A stretch of 64,000 nt of DNA, taken from Yoonia vestfoldensis (lineage in GTDB: Bacteria; Pseudomonadota; Alphaproteobacteria; Rhodobacterales; Rhodobacteraceae). This document shows, piece by piece, positions 8,282 through 17,080 of this stretch (its first letter is position 1; every line of letters starts with the position of its first letter). The position numbers and the translations under genes were made by a program. The stretch covers positions 310,001 through 374,000 of the forward strand of contig NZ_CP021431.1 in assembly GCF_002158905.1 (NCBI RefSeq). The letters run 5' to 3'. The notes beneath the pieces are model-generated. The model saw only the letters and a list, made by a program, of their open reading frames with translations. It did not search any database and was not told the origin of the DNA.

Positions 8282-11200
8282 GTGCGTTTCAGCAAACTGC
8301 GATTGAATGGCTTCAAAAGCTTTGTCGATCCCACGGATCTGATCATCGCCGATGGTCTGACCGGGGTGGTCGGCCCGAATGGCTGTGGCAAGTCCAACCT
8401 GCTGGAAGCCCTGCGCTGGGTGATGGGCGAACATCGCGCCTCGGCCATGCGGGGTGGCGGCATGGAGGATGTGATCTTTGCTGGTGCCGCGACCCGCCCT
8501 GCGCGCAATTTTGCCGAAGTTTCGCTGATCATCGACAATGCCGAACGGCTGGCGCCCGCTGCCTTCAACGATGCTGACCAGCTGGAGATCATCCGCCGCA
8601 TCACCCGCGATGCCGGATCCGCCTATAAGGTCGGTGCCAAGGATGTGCGCGCGCGCGATGTGCAGATGCTGTTTGCCGATGCCTCGACGGGTGCGCATTC
8701 GCCCGCCTTGGTCCGGCAGGGCATGATTTCGGAGCTGATCAACGCCAAGCCAAAGTCGCGCCGCCGTATTCTAGAGGAAGCGGCCGGGATTTCCGGCCTG
8801 TATCAGCGCCGCCACGAGGCCGAGCTGAAGCTGAAAGGCGCGGAAACCAACCTGACCCGTGTCGATGACGTGATCGACCAATTGGCCGCACAGCTGGCAC
8901 AATTGGCGCGTCAGGCGCGGCAGGCGGCGCGCTATCGCGAGATCGGTGAAAGCCTGCGCCGCGCCGAAGGCATGTTGCTGTTTCGCCGCTGGAAAGAGGC
9001 CGATGATGCCTTGCTGGAGGCCACGACCCTGTTGCAAGACCGCACGACCGCCGCCGCGCAGGCCGAACGTGCCGCGCGCGATGCGACCAAGGCGCGTCAG
9101 GGGGCCGAGGATGCTTTGCCCGCCCTGCGCGAGGAAGAGGCGATTGCAGCGGCCGTCTTGCAGCGCCTGCAGGTCCAGCGCGATGCTTTGCAGGATCAAG
9201 AAGACCGCGCCCGCGACATGATTGCCACCCTGCGTGCGCGCATCGACCAGCTGACCCGCGATATCGACCGCGAGGCCGGGCTGAACAAGGATGCCGGTGA
9301 AACCATCGCCCGGCTGGAATGGGAAGCCCGCGAGATCGCCAAGGCAGGTGAAGGCCACGAGGCCCGGCTGGAGGCCGCACAAGGCGCTGCGCGCGCGGCG
9401 GCGGGTGTCTTGCAAGAGGCCGAGGCGGCCTCGGCGCAATTGGCCGAAGATGTCGCCCGTCTGGCTGCGCGCCACCAATCGACGCAGCGCCTGATCGACG
9501 ACCATCGCGCGACCATGGCCAAGAACGAGGCCGAGGCCGCCAAATCCAAGGCTGCATCACAAGAGGCCGCGACCGCCTTGGCCAAGGCCGAGGCGGATTT
9601 TGCCGCCGCTGGTCTGGCCGAAGCCGCAGCCCTTGCCGCCGCCGATGCCGCCGAAGAGGCGTTGGCCGCTGCCGAAGCCGCCCGTGCCGTGACCCAGACG
9701 CAGGAAAGCGAGGCCCGCGCCGCCCGCTCCGAGGCCGAAGGCGAGGCGAATGCCCTGCGCGCCGAGGTGACCGCATTGGCGCGTCTGGTGGATCGCGACC
9801 GTGCCGAGGGCGGGCAGGTGCTGGATCTTCTGTCGGTGCAAAAAGGCTATGAAAAGGCGCTGGGTGCGGCGCTGGCCGATGATCTGCGCGCCCCTGCGGT
9901 GGCGGGGGATGCGCCGACCGGCTGGGCCAGCCTGCCCGATTATGCGCAGGCGCAGCCCTTGCCTGCGGGTGTGTCGTCTTTGGCGGATGTCGTCACCGTG
10001 CCGCAGGTGCTGGCCCGCCGCATAGCGCAGATCGGTCTGGTCGATGCTGCCGATGGTGCGCGTTTGCAGGCGGATTTGCAGCCCGGTCAGCGGCTTGTCT
10101 CGCTGGCGGGTGATCTGTGGCGCTGGGACGGGTTCCGGTCGGGGGCCGAAGATGCGCCTTCGGCGGCGGCGCTGCGGTTGCAGCAGCTTAACCGGCTGGC
10201 CGAATTGCAGCGCGATCTGGATGCCGCGGCCGCCAAGGCGCAGCAGGCGGTGGCGGCGCATGACGCGCTGACCCATGCTTTGCAGGATGCGACTGCTGCC
10301 GACCAGGCTGCCCGTGCTGCCCGCCGCGATGCTGATCGTGCCGTGGCCGATGCCAATCGTGCCGCCAGCCGTGCCGAGGCGGATCGCAACCTGTCGCAGG
10401 GGCGGCTGGAAAGTCTGGGTCTGGCCCTGCGCCGGATCGAGGAAGAGGCGATGGGCGCGCGCAAATCCTTGGCCGAGGCCGAACAGGCCGCCGCCGCATT
10501 GGGCGATCTGGCAGCCGCGCGCGCATCGGTCGAGGATGTCAAGATGACGGTCGAAGCCGCGCGTATCACGATGATGTCGCGCCGGTCCGCATCCGAGGAA
10601 TTGCGCCGCGAGGGCGACGCCCGCCTGCGCCGCGCGCAAGAGATCACCAAGGAAATCAGCGGCTGGAAACACCGGCTGGAAACCGCAACCAAGCGCAGCG
10701 CCGAGCTGGCCGAGCGCAAGGCCGCATCCGAGGCGGAACTGGCCGCAGCCTCTGCCGCACCAGAGGAGATCGCCGCCAAACGCGCCGAACTGGCCGATGC
10801 GATCGACACGGCAGAGATCCGCCGCCGTGCCGCGGCCGACAAGCTGGCCGCGGCCGAGACCGTGCTGCGCGATGCAGGCCATGCCGAGCGTGATGCCGAA
10901 CGTCTGGCGTCAGAGGCGCGCGAGGCCCGCGCCCGTGCCGAGGCCCGCGCTGATGCCGCGCGTGAAACCATCGCCTATGCCGCCGAGCGGATCATGGAAG
11001 CGCAAGAGGTCACGCCTGCGCAATTATTCGCGGCTTTGGGCGTGCCGGTAGAAGATATGCCCCCCGTCGCCACGGTCGAGGCCGAGGTCAATGCGCTGAA
11101 GCGCCAGCGCGATGCATTGGGGGCGGTCAACCTGCGCGCCGAAGAAGACGCCAAGGATGTGCAGGTCGAACATGACGCGCTGGTGGGCGAAAAGGCCGAT

Positions 11201-11737
11201 TTGCTGGCTGCTATCGCCGCGCTGCGCACCGGGATTGCCAGTCTGAACAAGGAAGGCCGCGAACGCTTGTTGACGGCTTTTGAACAGGTCAATGACAGTT
11301 TCGGGCTGCTGTTCACCCATCTCTTTGGCGGGGGCGAGGCCAAACTGGTGCTGGTCGAATCCGATGATCCGCTGGAGGCGGGGTTGGAAATCATGTGCCA
11401 GCCGCCCGGCAAGAAGCTGAGCACCTTGTCGTTGCTGTCGGGGGGTGAACAGACGCTGACGGCGCTGGCGCTGATCTTTGCGGTGTTTCTGGCGAATCCC
11501 GCGCCGATCTGTGTGCTCGACGAGGTGGATGCGCCGCTGGATGATGCCAATGTCACCCGGTTCTGCGATCTGCTGGACGAGATGTGCCGCCGCACCGATA
11601 CGCGGTTCCTGATCATCACCCATCATGCCGTCACCATGAGCCGGATGGACCGGCTGTTTGGCGTGACCATGGGCGAACAGGGCGTGTCGCAGCTGGTGTC
11701 GGTCGACCTCAAGCGGGCGGCGGCGATGGTGGCCTAA
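8282..11737 (+). CDS. smc: Chromosome segregation ATPase SMC
   Basis: A 1151-residue structural-maintenance-of-chromosomes protein. The Walker A is GPNGCGKSN near residue 33 after the characteristic LRLNGFKSFVDP start. Two long alanine/glutamate-rich coiled coils flank a hinge at about 500-620 (VLDLLSVQKGYEKALGAAL). The C-terminal head has the ABC signature LSGGEQTLTALAL and Walker B CVLDEVDAPLDDAN. It starts with GTG. The protein dimerises at the hinge and, with ScpA and ScpB (not in this window), compacts and separates the chromosome. It appears to be transcribed alone. Confidence 0.97.
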   Translation: MRFSKLRLNGFKSFVDPTDLIIADGLTGVVGPNGCGKSNLLEALRWVMGEHRASAMRGGGMEDVIFAGAATRPARNFAEVSLIIDNAERLAPAAFNDADQLEIIRRITRDAGSAYKVGAKDVRARDVQMLFADASTGAHSPALVRQGMISELINAKPKSRRRILEEAAGISGLYQRRHEAELKLKGAETNLTRVDDVIDQLAAQLAQLARQARQAARYREIGESLRRAEGMLLFRRWKEADDALLEATTLLQDRTTAAAQAERAARDATKARQGAEDALPALREEEAIAAAVLQRLQVQRDALQDQEDRARDMIATLRARIDQLTRDIDREAGLNKDAGETIARLEWEAREIAKAGEGHEARLEAAQGAARAAAGVLQEAEAASAQLAEDVARLAARHQSTQRLIDDHRATMAKNEAEAAKSKAASQEAATALAKAEADFAAAGLAEAAALAAADAAEEALAAAEAARAVTQTQESEARAARSEAEGEANALRAEVTALARLVDRDRAEGGQVLDLLSVQKGYEKALGAALADDLRAPAVAGDAPTGWASLPDYAQAQPLPAGVSSLADVVTVPQVLARRIAQIGLVDAADGARLQADLQPGQRLVSLAGDLWRWDGFRSGAEDAPSAAALRLQQLNRLAELQRDLDAAAAKAQQAVAAHDALTHALQDATAADQAARAARRDADRAVADANRAASRAEADRNLSQGRLESLGLALRRIEEEAMGARKSLAEAEQAAAALGDLAAARASVEDVKMTVEAARITMMSRRSASEELRREGDARLRRAQEITKEISGWKHRLETATKRSAELAERKAASEAELAAASAAPEEIAAKRAELADAIDTAEIRRRAAADKLAAAETVLRDAGHAERDAERLASEAREARARAEARADAARETIAYAAERIMEAQEVTPAQLFAALGVPVEDMPPVATVEAEVNALKRQRDALGAVNLRAEEDAKDVQVEHDALVGEKADLLAAIAALRTGIASLNKEGRERLLTAFEQVNDSFGLLFTHLFGGGEAKLVLVESDDPLEAGLEIMCQPPGKKLSTLSLLSGGEQTLTALALIFAVFLANPAPICVLDEVDAPLDDANVTRFCDLLDEMCRRTDTRFLIITHHAVTMSRMDRLFGVTMGEQGVSQLVSVDLKRAAAMVA

Positions 11738-11747
11738 GGACTTTTAT

Positions 11748-11781
11748 GCCTCCGGCGGGGATATTTAGGCTCGGAAGATGG
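11748..11781 (+). repeat. Dispersed repeat copy after smc
   Basis: GCCTCCGGCGGGGATATTT is followed by AGGCTCGGAAGATGGG, starting ten bases after the smc stop codon and ending at the stop of the convergent transglycosylase gene. The 3' part is nearly identical to the copy before cobI. It could act on mRNA 3' ends of both genes; no separate terminator is visible. Confidence 0.8.
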
Positions 11782-11782
11782 G

Positions 11783-12952
11783 TTAGAGGCGGTTCAATAG
11801 ATCAAGCGTCGGCCAGGCATCTGCCGGAAGGCCGAGGCGGACCTGTTCTGCCTGCACGGCGTTGCGCGTCATGGCCCCGAGAATCCCGTCGATGCCGCCC
11901 ACATCATGGCCCCGTGCTGTCAGCCGTTGCTGCAACAGCCGCATCTGGTCACCCGTCAGCGCGGGCGACGGATTGCCTGCGTCATAGACCGGCGCGCCGC
12001 TGAGCCGGGTGGCGAAATAGGCGGCGGTCGTCACATAGACAAAGCTGCGGTTCCAGTCGAAATAGACGTCGAAATTGGGATAGGTCATGAAGGCCGGTCC
12101 GTTGCGCCCCATCGGCAGCAGGATCGCCGCAGGCAGGTTGGCGGGGCCAAGCCCGCCTTGGCGTGCGGTCACGCCCATGGCGGCCCAGTCGCTGACCGGG
12201 CGTTTTTTCGTCAGGCCGGTCTGTGACCAGTCCAGATTGGCGGGCACCACGATTTCCTGCATCCATGGTTCATTTGGCCGCCAGCCGAGCGAGGACAGCA
12301 CATTCGCGCCGGTCATCAGCGCGTCAGGGGCGGAGTTTTTCAGGTCGACCACGCCGTCCCCGTCGCCATCCATGCCTTTTTCGACAATCTCGCGCGGGAG
12401 TTTCTGCAGCTGGCCGATTTCACCGGCCCAAGCGCCCAAAGTGGTTGCAGGGTCCATGCCCCCGCCCCGGTAAAGTTCGATCCCGGCGATCAGTTGCGGG
12501 CGGAACAGCTCTGGCCGGCGGCAATCATGCGCCAGCGTCAGTAGGGCGTTGCGGGTGTTGAAGTTGCCCTGCACCGCGCCGTAATCGGTCTCGAAGGCCC
12601 AGAAGGCCAGCAGCACGCCGCGCGGGATGCCAAAGCGGTTTTCGATCTGGCGGAAGGTTGCATCGAACCGCTGGCTGTTGCGCGCGCCGTTATCGATCCG
12701 GTTCTGGCTGATCAGATTGCGCGAGAACTGGATGAAATCCTGTTGGAACACGCCTTGCGCGCGGTCGGCGCGCAGCACGGCATCGTCAATCTGCGCGCCT
12801 GCGAAAAACGCATCCGCGGTGACGGCGGGGATGCCTGTCGCCACGGCCTCGGCTTTGACGCCTGCGATGAAGCTGTTGACATCGCCGCCGCAGGTCTGGG
12901 CTGTTGCGGCCCCTGTCAACAGGGTCAGGGCGGTGGCAAGGGCAAGGCGCAT
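11783..12952 (-). CDS. Lytic murein transglycosylase (MltB/SltB type) with peptidoglycan-binding domain
   Basis: A 389-residue exported enzyme with signal peptide MRLALATALTLLTGAATAQ, an SLT_2 catalytic domain (about residues 25-300) and a C-terminal PG_binding_1 domain (about 325-389, LLQQRLTARGHDVGGIDG ... GAMTRNAV). The catalytic glutamate is in LLAFWAFETDYGAVQG. It cleaves the MurNAc-GlcNAc bond with 1,6-anhydro product formation in the periplasm. The start at 12952 is set by the signal peptide. It follows cobD on the same strand after 87 bp but has no functional link with it. Confidence 0.9.
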   Translation of the reverse strand: MRLALATALTLLTGAATAQTCGGDVNSFIAGVKAEAVATGIPAVTADAFFAGAQIDDAVLRADRAQGVFQQDFIQFSRNLISQNRIDNGARNSQRFDATFRQIENRFGIPRGVLLAFWAFETDYGAVQGNFNTRNALLTLAHDCRRPELFRPQLIAGIELYRGGGMDPATTLGAWAGEIGQLQKLPREIVEKGMDGDGDGVVDLKNSAPDALMTGANVLSSLGWRPNEPWMQEIVVPANLDWSQTGLTKKRPVSDWAAMGVTARQGGLGPANLPAAILLPMGRNGPAFMTYPNFDVYFDWNRSFVYVTTAAYFATRLSGAPVYDAGNPSPALTGDQMRLLQQRLTARGHDVGGIDGILGAMTRNAVQAEQVRLGLPADAWPTLDLLNRL

Positions 12953-13039
12953 GGCGGGCTCCGGGTCTTTGGGTCGGCGCGAGCCTAGCAGGGCAGACAG
13001 GTGGTGCAAGATGCCGGTGGCCCGATCGGCGGAAACCGG

Positions 13040-13933
13040 TCAGGCGGCGGTGATCAGCGCCAGGACCAGCATCACCGCCCATGTTTTCCACAAGATGGTG
13101 ACAGCGCGGTCGATGTCATCGGGGGTCAGGTCGTGTTCACCGCCTGCGTTGACGAAAGGATAATCGCGCAGCTGCCCGTCATAGCTACGCGGCCCGCTGA
13201 GCGCGATATCCAGCCCATGCGCCATGGCGGCCTCTGGCCAGCCGGCATTGGGCGAGCGGTGCAGCGGCGCCTCGGCCAGGATACCGCGCGGGTCGGGGCG
13301 GTGTGTGACGGCCCAGATCAGAGCAGCCGTCAGCCGCGCGGGGATCAGGTTGAGCAGGTCGTCGAACCGCGCCGCCGCCCAGCCGAAATCGGCGTGGCGC
13401 GGTGTGCGGTAGCCGATCATGCTGTCGGCGGTATTGACGATCTTGTAGATCAACAGCCCCGGCAGCCCGGCGATCAGGAACCAAAAGGCCGGCGCGATCA
13501 CCCCGTCAGAGAGGTTTTCCGCCGCACTTTCGATGGCCGAACGGGCGACGGCGGGCCGGTCCATGCCGCGCGTGTCCCGCCCCACGATCATCGCCACCGC
13601 GCGTTTGCCATCGCCCAGCGACAGCCGCAAAGCATCGCCGACCGCACGGACATGATCGGCCAGCGATTTTTGCGCCAGCAGCATGGCGATGACCAGAATG
13701 TCGATGATCTTGCCGGGCAGCGCGTCAAGGACCAGCCCCAGCAGCCCCGCGCCGATGACCAGCCCCGCCAGCACCGCGCTGCCTTTGGCCTTGCGGTCGG
13801 GGCCTGCGTTGAAACGCAGGTCACACCAGCCGATCAGCCGCCCCATCAAAACAGCCGGATGGGGATAGCGCGACCAGAGCCATTTCGGCTCTCCAAACAA
13901 CGCATCCAGGATCATGCCAAGAAACAGGGTCAC
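13040..13933 (-). CDS. cobD: Adenosylcobinamide-phosphate synthase
   Basis: A 297-residue membrane protein of the CobD/CbiB family, which attaches aminopropanol (or its phosphate) to adenosylcobyric acid. It starts [33 protein letters not shown], with the family pattern DxxxGEPxxxxxxHPVxxxGR. Later blocks are [22 protein letters not shown] and [26 protein letters not shown] (each contains the usual EnxsDGviaP and DsmiGy motifs). Four to five membrane segments are visible. Its ATG overlaps the cobC stop (ATGA), showing coupling. Confidence 0.94.
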   Translation of the reverse strand: MTLFLGMILDALFGEPKWLWSRYPHPAVLMGRLIGWCDLRFNAGPDRKAKGSAVLAGLVIGAGLLGLVLDALPGKIIDILVIAMLLAQKSLADHVRAVGDALRLSLGDGKRAVAMIVGRDTRGMDRPAVARSAIESAAENLSDGVIAPAFWFLIAGLPGLLIYKIVNTADSMIGYRTPRHADFGWAAARFDDLLNLIPARLTAALIWAVTHRPDPRGILAEAPLHRSPNAGWPEAAMAHGLDIALSGPRSYDGQLRDYPFVNAGGEHDLTPDDIDRAVTILWKTWAVMLVLALITAA

Positions 13934-14865
13934 AATGCGGCCTCGAGTTGCGCCCAGCGGTCGGGGGCGGGCAGGCCAAGGCGCAGCCAGTCGCGTGCAT
14001 AGGGAAAGACGCGCGACCAGACATGGCCTTTTGCCAGCCGGTCCTGCCAGCGTGCTGCGTCATCCACCTGGTAAAGCCGGAACAGGGATGTGCCGCCCAG
14101 CAATGTGGCACCCTTGGCCGCCAGGCAATGATCAAGCCTGTCCGCATCCTGCGCCAGCCTTGCCCGTGTCGCATCGGCCCATTGTGGATCGGCCAGCGCC
14201 TCTGCCCCGATCGTCAGCGCGGGGCCGGACACTTGCCACGGACCCAAGATATCCGCCAGCCGCGCGATCACGGCAGGATCCCCGATGGCAAAGCCGAGCC
14301 GCAGGCCCGCCAGCCCCCAGAATTTGCCAAAGCTTTTCAGCACAAGCGTATTCGGGCGGCTGGCCAGATGGACCAGTGATCTTTCCGGCATCACGTCGCA
14401 GAAGCTTTCGTCGATGATCGTGATCGGGGTGGTGAAATCGGCCGCGCGCCAGATCGCCCCGTCGGGGTTGTTGGGATGTACGGCCACCAGCGCCTGGCGC
14501 GGCACCTTGCCAATGGTCCAGCCCGCGGCGCGAAAAGCGGCTTCATGTTCGTTATAGGTGGGGCCGGGGATGCAAACCTCGCCCTGGGCAAAGACGCGTG
14601 GCAAGGCCGCGATGATGGCCGAGGCCCCGGTTGCCGCAAGAACACCCGCCTCTGCAGGCACGCCCCAAAAGCCGCGCGCCAGATCATGCAGGCGCGCAAA
14701 GGCGGCCTTGTCGGGCAGCGCGGTCCAGCTATCGGCGGCGAATTGTGGCAGCGGGTATGGCTGCGGGTTGATCCCCGTGGACAGATCGAGCCATGTCGCC
14801 CGGCTGCCGCCATAGCGCGCAATGGCGGCATCAAGCCCGCCGCCATGATCGCGCGCCATATTCAT
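13930..14865 (-). CDS. cobC: Threonine-phosphate decarboxylase-like aminotransferase CobC
   Basis: A 311-residue fold-type I PLP enzyme. In the family it makes (R)-1-aminopropan-2-ol phosphate from L-threonine phosphate for the cobalamin linker. The start [14 protein letters not shown] and [14 protein letters not shown] are hallmarks of CobC. The PLP lysine is in [17 protein letters not shown] and the phosphate-cup arginine follows it. Its partner CobD is directly downstream with overlapping codons, and the DUF1636 gene directly upstream overlaps it too. Confidence 0.92.
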   Translation of the reverse strand: MNMARDHGGGLDAAIARYGGSRATWLDLSTGINPQPYPLPQFAADSWTALPDKAAFARLHDLARGFWGVPAEAGVLAATGASAIIAALPRVFAQGEVCIPGPTYNEHEAAFRAAGWTIGKVPRQALVAVHPNNPDGAIWRAADFTTPITIIDESFCDVMPERSLVHLASRPNTLVLKSFGKFWGLAGLRLGFAIGDPAVIARLADILGPWQVSGPALTIGAEALADPQWADATRARLAQDADRLDHCLAAKGATLLGGTSLFRLYQVDDAARWQDRLAKGHVWSRVFPYARDWLRLGLPAPDRWAQLEAAL

Positions 14866-15236
14866 TCGCTGTCGGGCAAGGGCGGGTGGCGTGTGACGAA
14901 ATGGCCTTTGATGCTGTGTGGCCAGTCGCGGAACGGGACCTGACCTGTCGCACTTTGGGCATGGGCCTGCGCATAGGCCACGATGCCTGCTGCGGCCTCG
15001 TCATCAGGGATAAAATCGCCCAGCGTGTAATTCAGCTTGTCACGGGATTGAATGGCGACGTTGCAGCCGGACTTGCAGCCCATCAGGCACGACACCCGGC
15101 GTGTTTTCACCCCTGCCACCCCAGAGGCTGCTGCCTCGATCAGCCCTGCCAGCGCTTCGCCGTCGGTCTGGGCCATCGCGGCCGCATCCCAGCCTTCGCG
15201 CTTGCACGTGTCGCAAATGGTTATCCAAGTCGTCAT
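14862..15236 (-). CDS. DUF1636 cysteine-rich putative metal-binding protein
   Basis: A 124-residue protein with ICDTCKREGW near the N-terminus and RRVSCLMGCKSGCNVA near the middle, giving a CxxC and a CxxxCxxxC set that could bind a metal or an Fe-S cluster. This fits DUF1636, a family commonly next to cobalamin genes; no function has been proven to my knowledge. The ATG at 15236 is preferred over an upstream in-frame ATG because the family begins right before the TWITICDTC block. Its stop overlaps the cobC ATG (ATGA), so it leads the DUF1636-cobC-cobD operon. A thioredoxin-like ferredoxin fold is possible. Confidence 0.8.
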   Translation of the reverse strand: MTTWITICDTCKREGWDAAAMAQTDGEALAGLIEAAASGVAGVKTRRVSCLMGCKSGCNVAIQSRDKLNYTLGDFIPDDEAAAGIVAYAQAHAQSATGQVPFRDWPHSIKGHFVTRHPPLPDSE

Positions 15237-15305
15237 TTTTCGCAGCCTTTTTTGATCCTCGCCTTTCAAGCGGATAATCGCATGATCCGCAAGGTCAGTC
15301 GAAAG

Positions 15306-15330
15306 ATACTATCTTTTGACAAGATAGTAT
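15306..15330. promoter_or_regulatory. Perfect 10-bp palindrome in a divergent promoter region
   Basis: ATACTATCTT-TTGAC-AAGATAGTAT is a perfect inverted repeat with a 5-base centre, in the 181-bp gap between the divergent DUF1636 and receiver genes. TTGACA (15316-15321) within it could be a -35 box for the receiver gene, though the matching -10 is weak. This is an operator-like site; the binding protein is unknown. Confidence 0.5.
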
Positions 15331-15417
15331 GTTCGTGGATGATGGGTCCGCGCTTGGGGACGGCTGGCCCCCCGTCATCCGGATTCGCCGGAGAACCAGC
15401 AAGGATCGACCCAATAC

Positions 15418-15807
15418 ATGCATGTTCTGATCATTCATGGCAATGGCGGGCTTGCTGCAATCTGGCAGCGGCATCTGGAAATGCTTGGTGCGCAAGTCAC
15501 GCAGGCGCCGACCAGCGCGGCGGCGCTTGGCGCGCTGGAAACAATCGGTTTCGACGTCATCGTTTTGGATGTGATGCTGGACGGCGGCAGCGCGCTGGCG
15601 GTCGCCGATATGGCGCAGTTTCGCCAACCATGGGCCAGCGTGGTCTTTGTCACCGATACGACCGTTTTCTCTGACGGCTCTATTTTCGGCTATAGTGGCA
15701 ATGCGCGCGCTTTTATCCAGACCGCGACCCCGCCTACAGACCTGGCCGCGATCGTCTATCATTACGGCGGTCTTAGCTCCGGCCGTGCGGCGCTGAAAGA
15801 TCGATGA
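15418..15807 (+). CDS. Atypical single-domain response regulator
   Basis: A 129-residue protein made of one CheY-like receiver with no output domain. The expected phospho-acceptor is D51 in FDVIVLDVMLDGGSALAV. The usual acidic pair after the first strand (normally DD or ED) is replaced by HGNG (IIHGNGGLAAIW), so Mg2+ binding would be altered. The switch threonine may be the T of VVFVTDTTVF and the usual lysine in KP is missing. It may work without phosphorylation. No kinase is adjacent. Its 3' end overlaps the convergent glutathionyl-hydroquinone reductase gene by 35 bp. Confidence 0.7.
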   Translation: MHVLIIHGNGGLAAIWQRHLEMLGAQVTQAPTSAAALGALETIGFDVIVLDVMLDGGSALAVADMAQFRQPWASVVFVTDTTVFSDGSIFGYSGNARAFIQTATPPTDLAAIVYHYGGLSSGRAALKDR

Positions 15808-16747
15808 CCGGGTTGATCGGGATGATCCGGTTCGGATTGATCGTGTCATGGCTGTAATGATAATGCCGCACGATATGATCCATATTCACCGTCGCAGCCA
15901 CACCCGGCACTTGGTAAAGGTCGCGCAGATAGCCTGACAGGTTTGGATAATCCGCGATCCGCTTGCGATTGCATTTGAAATGCAGGTGATAGACCGGATC
16001 GAACCGCAACAGCGTGGTCCAGAGCCGCCAATCCGCCTCGGTCAGCCTATCGCCCATCAGATAGCGGGTCTTGCCCAGCCGGTCTTCGAGCCAGTCGAGG
16101 CTGTCGAACAGCGGATAGACCGCGTCTTCATAGGCTTGCTGCGTGGTGGCAAAGCCGGATTTGTACACGCCGTTATTGACCGTGTCATAGATCCGGTCGT
16201 TCACGGGGGCGATGGCGTCGCGCAATTGCTCGGGCCAGTAATCATCAGTATTGCCGGTGATCCCGTCAAAGGCTGAATTGAACATGCGGATGATTTCCGA
16301 CGATTCGTTGGACACGATGGTTTCGCGCTTTTTGTCCCATAGGATCGGCACGGTGACGCGGCCGGTCATATCGGGCAGGGCGCGCAAATAGATCTCGCGG
16401 GCGTAATCATAGCCGAACAAAGTATCGCCGGTCGCGCCCTTGTCGTCCTTTTGAAAGGTCCAGCCATCGCCCAGCATATCAGGATGCACGGCAGAGATGC
16501 TGATGTGATCCTCCAGCCCTTTGAGGCTGCGAAAGATCAAGGTCCGGTGCGCCCAGGGACAGGCATAAGACACATAAAGATGATACCGCCCTGTTTCTGC
16601 GGCAAAGCCACCCTCGCCCGAGGGTCCGGCAGATCCATCCGCCGTGATCCAGTTGCGAAATGACGCGACACTGCGTTCGAATTTGCCGCCGGATGTCTTG
16701 GTATCGTACCAGACGTCATTCCAGACGCCGTCAACCAATTGGCCCAT
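15773..16747 (-). CDS. yqjG: Glutathionyl-hydroquinone reductase (YqjG/ECM4 family)
   Basis: A 324-residue Xi-class glutathione transferase that reduces glutathionyl-hydroquinones. The catalytic cysteine is C63 in YVSYACPWAHRTLIF, with the family's CPWAHR signature. Downstream blocks are VPILWDKKRETIVSNESSEI, RYLMGDRLTEADWRLW and FDPVYHLHFKCN, all typical of the C-terminal helical domain. The start at 16747 has AAAGGAG a few bases upstream. The open frame continues far upstream across the cbiX locus on the opposite strand, but that extension is a shadow. Confidence 0.92.
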   Translation of the reverse strand: MGQLVDGVWNDVWYDTKTSGGKFERSVASFRNWITADGSAGPSGEGGFAAETGRYHLYVSYACPWAHRTLIFRSLKGLEDHISISAVHPDMLGDGWTFQKDDKGATGDTLFGYDYAREIYLRALPDMTGRVTVPILWDKKRETIVSNESSEIIRMFNSAFDGITGNTDDYWPEQLRDAIAPVNDRIYDTVNNGVYKSGFATTQQAYEDAVYPLFDSLDWLEDRLGKTRYLMGDRLTEADWRLWTTLLRFDPVYHLHFKCNRKRIADYPNLSGYLRDLYQVPGVAATVNMDHIVRHYHYSHDTINPNRIIPINPVIDLSAPHGRS

Positions 16748-17080
16748 GATGATGCTCCTTTGTTGGCCCCGACCTAACCGCTTGGCGGCAATGAACCAAG
16801 CCGAATGATGGCGCAGCGATGGTGCGTCTGCGCACAGTGAGGCGCATTGCCGGGCAGGTCGTCTCACGCCCGCTTTGCGTCGCTTAACCGTTTGCCCCCT
16901 CTGCATGGGACGTCTATACCGCCCCCAGACGACGCCCTTACAGGGCCAGAGCGGTTGGAGACAGCGCGGTCGACCCAAACGGGGACCAGCCTGTCGCATC
17001 GTCGCACCCGTGGCTTGCGGGTCTCTGGTCGTATTGGGCACAGAAAACGCGGTCAACCGCAAGCGGCAAGGGAAAACGGC
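16748..17080. other. Divergent intergenic region before cbiX with a possible promoter
   Basis: These 333 bp separate the reductase gene (minus) from cbiX (plus). TTGCCC (16892-16897) and TATACC (16915-16920) with a 17-bp spacer form a weak candidate promoter towards cbiX. An inverted repeat CGTCT ... AGACG brackets the -10 region. I looked for cobalamin riboswitch landmarks (GCCACTG, the AGCCAGGAGACC box) and did not find them, so this second cob block seems to lack the riboswitch in its leader. Confidence 0.35.

Noticed and set aside
16860..17080. Possible second cobalamin riboswitch before cbiX
   Set aside because: The GCCACTG and B12-box elements and the expected P4-P6 core are absent.
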